Part shown: one piece after another, positions 61,901-64,000 of the stretch
Numbering within the stretch: the first letter of the stretch is position 1
How the letters are laid out: each line of letters starts with the position of its first letter
Source of the DNA: Rhyacichthys aspro
Taxonomy: Eukaryota > Chordata > Actinopteri > Gobiiformes > Rhyacichthyidae
Reading direction: 5' to 3'
Assembly: GCA_036850595.1 (NCBI GenBank)
Contig: CM072160.1
Coordinates: forward strand, 9,527,906-9,591,905
DNA: 64,000 nucleotides
The notes under the pieces: model-generated
Told to the model about the DNA's origin: nothing
What the model saw: only the letters and a program-made list of their open reading frames with translations
The model's database searches: none
Made by a program: the position numbers and the translations under genes

Positions 61901-64000
61901 TGTGGCTTGTTGCCTTATGACTGCAGCTTGGACTGTGTACTTGAGTTTGTCTTTGAGTCACTGTCTTTGTTTCTTTCCCATTCATACCCAGCCTCATGAG
62001 AGAACACATTGTGATCTCATGGTACATGCACACACAAAGTTGCCTCTAGGTGCCTGAAGATGAGCCTGAACCAGGGAATGGATTCTCCTTAAGAGCTTAG
62101 CAGGCTAAGGGTAATTGCATAGGTGGATAAGAGCATAATATGTCTCTTATGAAAGCAAATGATGGCTGTTTTGCTGTAGTACAGACTGTTTCATGTTGTT
62201 GTTGCAGCCTTGAGGGGACACAACTCTACATTTTCTGTGGCACACTTGCCACAGCGATTCAGAGTGGCGTACTCGAGCCACTCTAAAACGGACTGTGTTC
62301 GAGCCCAGATGAGCTTCCATTTGAAAGAGAAGTGAATATTATATCCCACGGCAGGTTATCACTGAGACGAGCACTTCAAGGTTGTTTGCCACCTTTTCCT
62401 TCAGCCCCTCGATGTTATGACCTATTGTTAAACAGAAATCCCTCTTTGCCAAACAGCCAGCTTATAAGGGATGTGTTCAGTTTGGGAAAGTTTTCATGAA
62501 CCGGGGGTTTGTAAAGTCTCCCCTGGCTGCTGTTCTACTTTCTGTATTCTCATTGTCTCTATTTAAAATTTGAAATAACTCAACATTTACAAATTCCTCC
62601 ATGGAAATATGTTCTAGAGATTATATAAGAGATCTCATTTCATAAATTCTTAATTTGTCATGTATTATTAATATTTACCATAATGTATATAGTAAATGTT
62701 AGTGAGCATGTAGTGTTCTAATGAAGTATTATATAGTAATCAAGCAATTGGCTTTATAAGATGTGGCATATAGTCCCAGGCATAGGCAATGAATAACGTA
62801 ATTCATGTAGATTCATTCGGTTTTGGGCAGAATGGTAATACTAAGGAAATTTCATTATTACAACAAGTCTGGATCCAATCAACAAAACCCTTGAATAATT
62901 TCTTGTGGTGATAGATATCTCATTATTCAGACAGTTGTCATTTAAATTCTCTGGCACTCCATCTTTTTTGGTGCTCCACTGTTTTGCACTGGATTCCAGT
63001 CTTTGGGCTCTCACTGAATTGACTGGCTGGAGGCTGCACACCCAAAAAAATGGCATAAGTTAAAATAAGTAAATGTTAATAATGGAGGGTATACTAAATT
63101 ATAGAAAGGATTAGACAGTACACTAAGAATTCTTAATATTCTTCAAATCTACTTAATTTTTTAGTCCACCAATAATGAATAAAAAGACAATAATTGGTCC
63201 TGTGACAGTAAGGCATTTAAAATGGCATTCTTCTGGCATTCATGTTTTTATGTTTTATACATGTTACACTTTTATTCTACACTTTATTTATTAATTAATT
63301 TATTTCATTATTTTACTTGCAATATTTGCCATATCTTTAAGAGGAGTAACAAAGGGTTATTTGATGCAACATTTCATGCATGTTGCAACTAGTAGAAGCA
63401 AACCCAAAGCAGAGCACAACAAACCCAGTGTGGTTGAACTGAGAAACATGTTTTGAATGCCGTCTGTTTTCAAATGTCAAGCACTTGAGGTTTTTACCGG
63501 GTTTGGAGTCAGAGATATTGACTGGTGACTGGGAGATTGGAGAGACCTGGGGGGCCACTTCTAATCCAGGTTGACCTACTCTTATCACACACAACCAAGG
63601 TCAAGAATTTAATGAGGATGGGATGCTATTAAAGCAATTAGTCAGAACTGGCTTGTTTCTGGGGCATGCAGAGCCATGGGAGAGCCATGAAGAGGGTGAG
63701 AGACAGGGGGACAACTACAGTAGAGTCACGTGATGATGCACCCAGCCATGGCCTCACCCACTCTGTGCACCACCCCTCTGGCTCCTCACTCAAGCAGGAA
63801 GTGTCTCCACGCAGCCACTCAGCAGCCACTCAGTGCTGCAACAGTGACACTCAGTGGTGGATGTACACCCTGACACTAAACACAACACTGGTTGTCACAA
63901 AACAGAGCCAATATTGAGGAATACTACTATTAAAACTATGTGTTGTACACTCAGAGTCAAGCATGTTAATTAACCCCAAATTGTACACAATACAATGTGA
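58974..64000. other. unique non-coding DNA
   Basis: No gene or transposon is recognised. Two short hairpins lie side by side at 62237-62252 and 62261-62284. 'gcagccactca' is repeated twice in tandem near 63813-63834. A run of 12 A lies near 60677-60688. A TTTATTAATTAATTTATTT patch lies near 63290. The CpG-rich patch near 60 kb is listed separately. Confidence 0.5.
59870..60090. other. small CpG-rich patch
   Basis: About a dozen CpG sites fall within roughly 210 bp (for example 'ccgagcgcag', 'ctgcgtctcg', 'ctctgcgcgtgag', 'cagcgctcgaaa'), while flanking DNA has almost none. It is repeat-free. CpG clusters in vertebrates mark promoters or unmethylated enhancers, or a recently inserted repeat. 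No TATA box, frame or transposon end is convincing here, and the patch is smaller than a usual CpG island. Confidence 0.4.

Noticed and set aside
62237..62310. tRNA-like segment with a TTCGAGCCC box-B-like word after two small hairpins
   Set aside because: The bases around the TTCGAGC loop do not form a T stem, there is no 7-bp acceptor stem, and box A is not convincing.
1..64000. CRISPR arrays, operons, phage genes or bacterial defence systems
   Set aside because: No regularly spaced direct repeats with unique spacers, no ribosome-binding-site/ORF arrays and no prokaryotic gene density. The sequence is vertebrate in character.

Overview
The window looks like non-coding nuclear DNA from a vertebrate, most likely a teleost fish. 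It is visibly AT-rich, carries many simple repeats (CA/TG, TA, TTC, TATT, TGAA/TGGA), has no bacterial-style gene packing, and contains interspersed repeats of kinds I associate with fish genomes. No reading frame reaches 150 codons, and none of those present resembles a known host protein. I see no rRNA, tRNA or known microRNA gene. The best reading is a gene desert or a very large intron. A 64 kb window cannot distinguish these two.

Layout. 1-17.3 kb is mostly unique non-coding DNA with one degraded L2/SINE-like repeat (about 3.05-3.24 kb) and several microsatellites. 17,344-18,755 is a non-autonomous Tigger/pogo-like DNA transposon flanked by TA. It was later invaded by an 889-bp element with inverted ends flanked by TTAA (17,768-18,656). 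The inner element keeps a broken two-exon reading frame that resembles the Cys-rich domain of P2X7-like proteins. 18.8-34.4 kb is again mostly unique, with 26 perfect TTC units, a second L2/SINE-like relic, several short perfect inverted repeats and one weak candidate exon. 34,690-37,152 is a long repeat of a type I recognise from fish genomes. It begins GGCCCGAGCC, ends in a GCTTTAATT-type tail, and contains about 2.7 internal copies of a 790-bp unit and three copies of a 50-bp unit. 37.2-64 kb is mostly unique, with two more L2/SINE-like fragments in opposite orientations, a second weak candidate exon, a few strong short hairpins and a small CpG-rich patch near 59.9-60.1 kb.

Function. Nothing here forms an operon or pathway. 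If the window does a job for the host, it is probably regulatory. Several high-complexity, repeat-free stretches with clustered homeodomain, POU, TCF and SOX-type cores are flagged as possible conserved non-coding elements at low confidence, because alignment to other fish could not be run. The best-supported observations are the nested transposons with intact target duplications, the P2X7-like domain fragment in the inner one, and the tandem structure of the 34.7-37.2 kb repeat.
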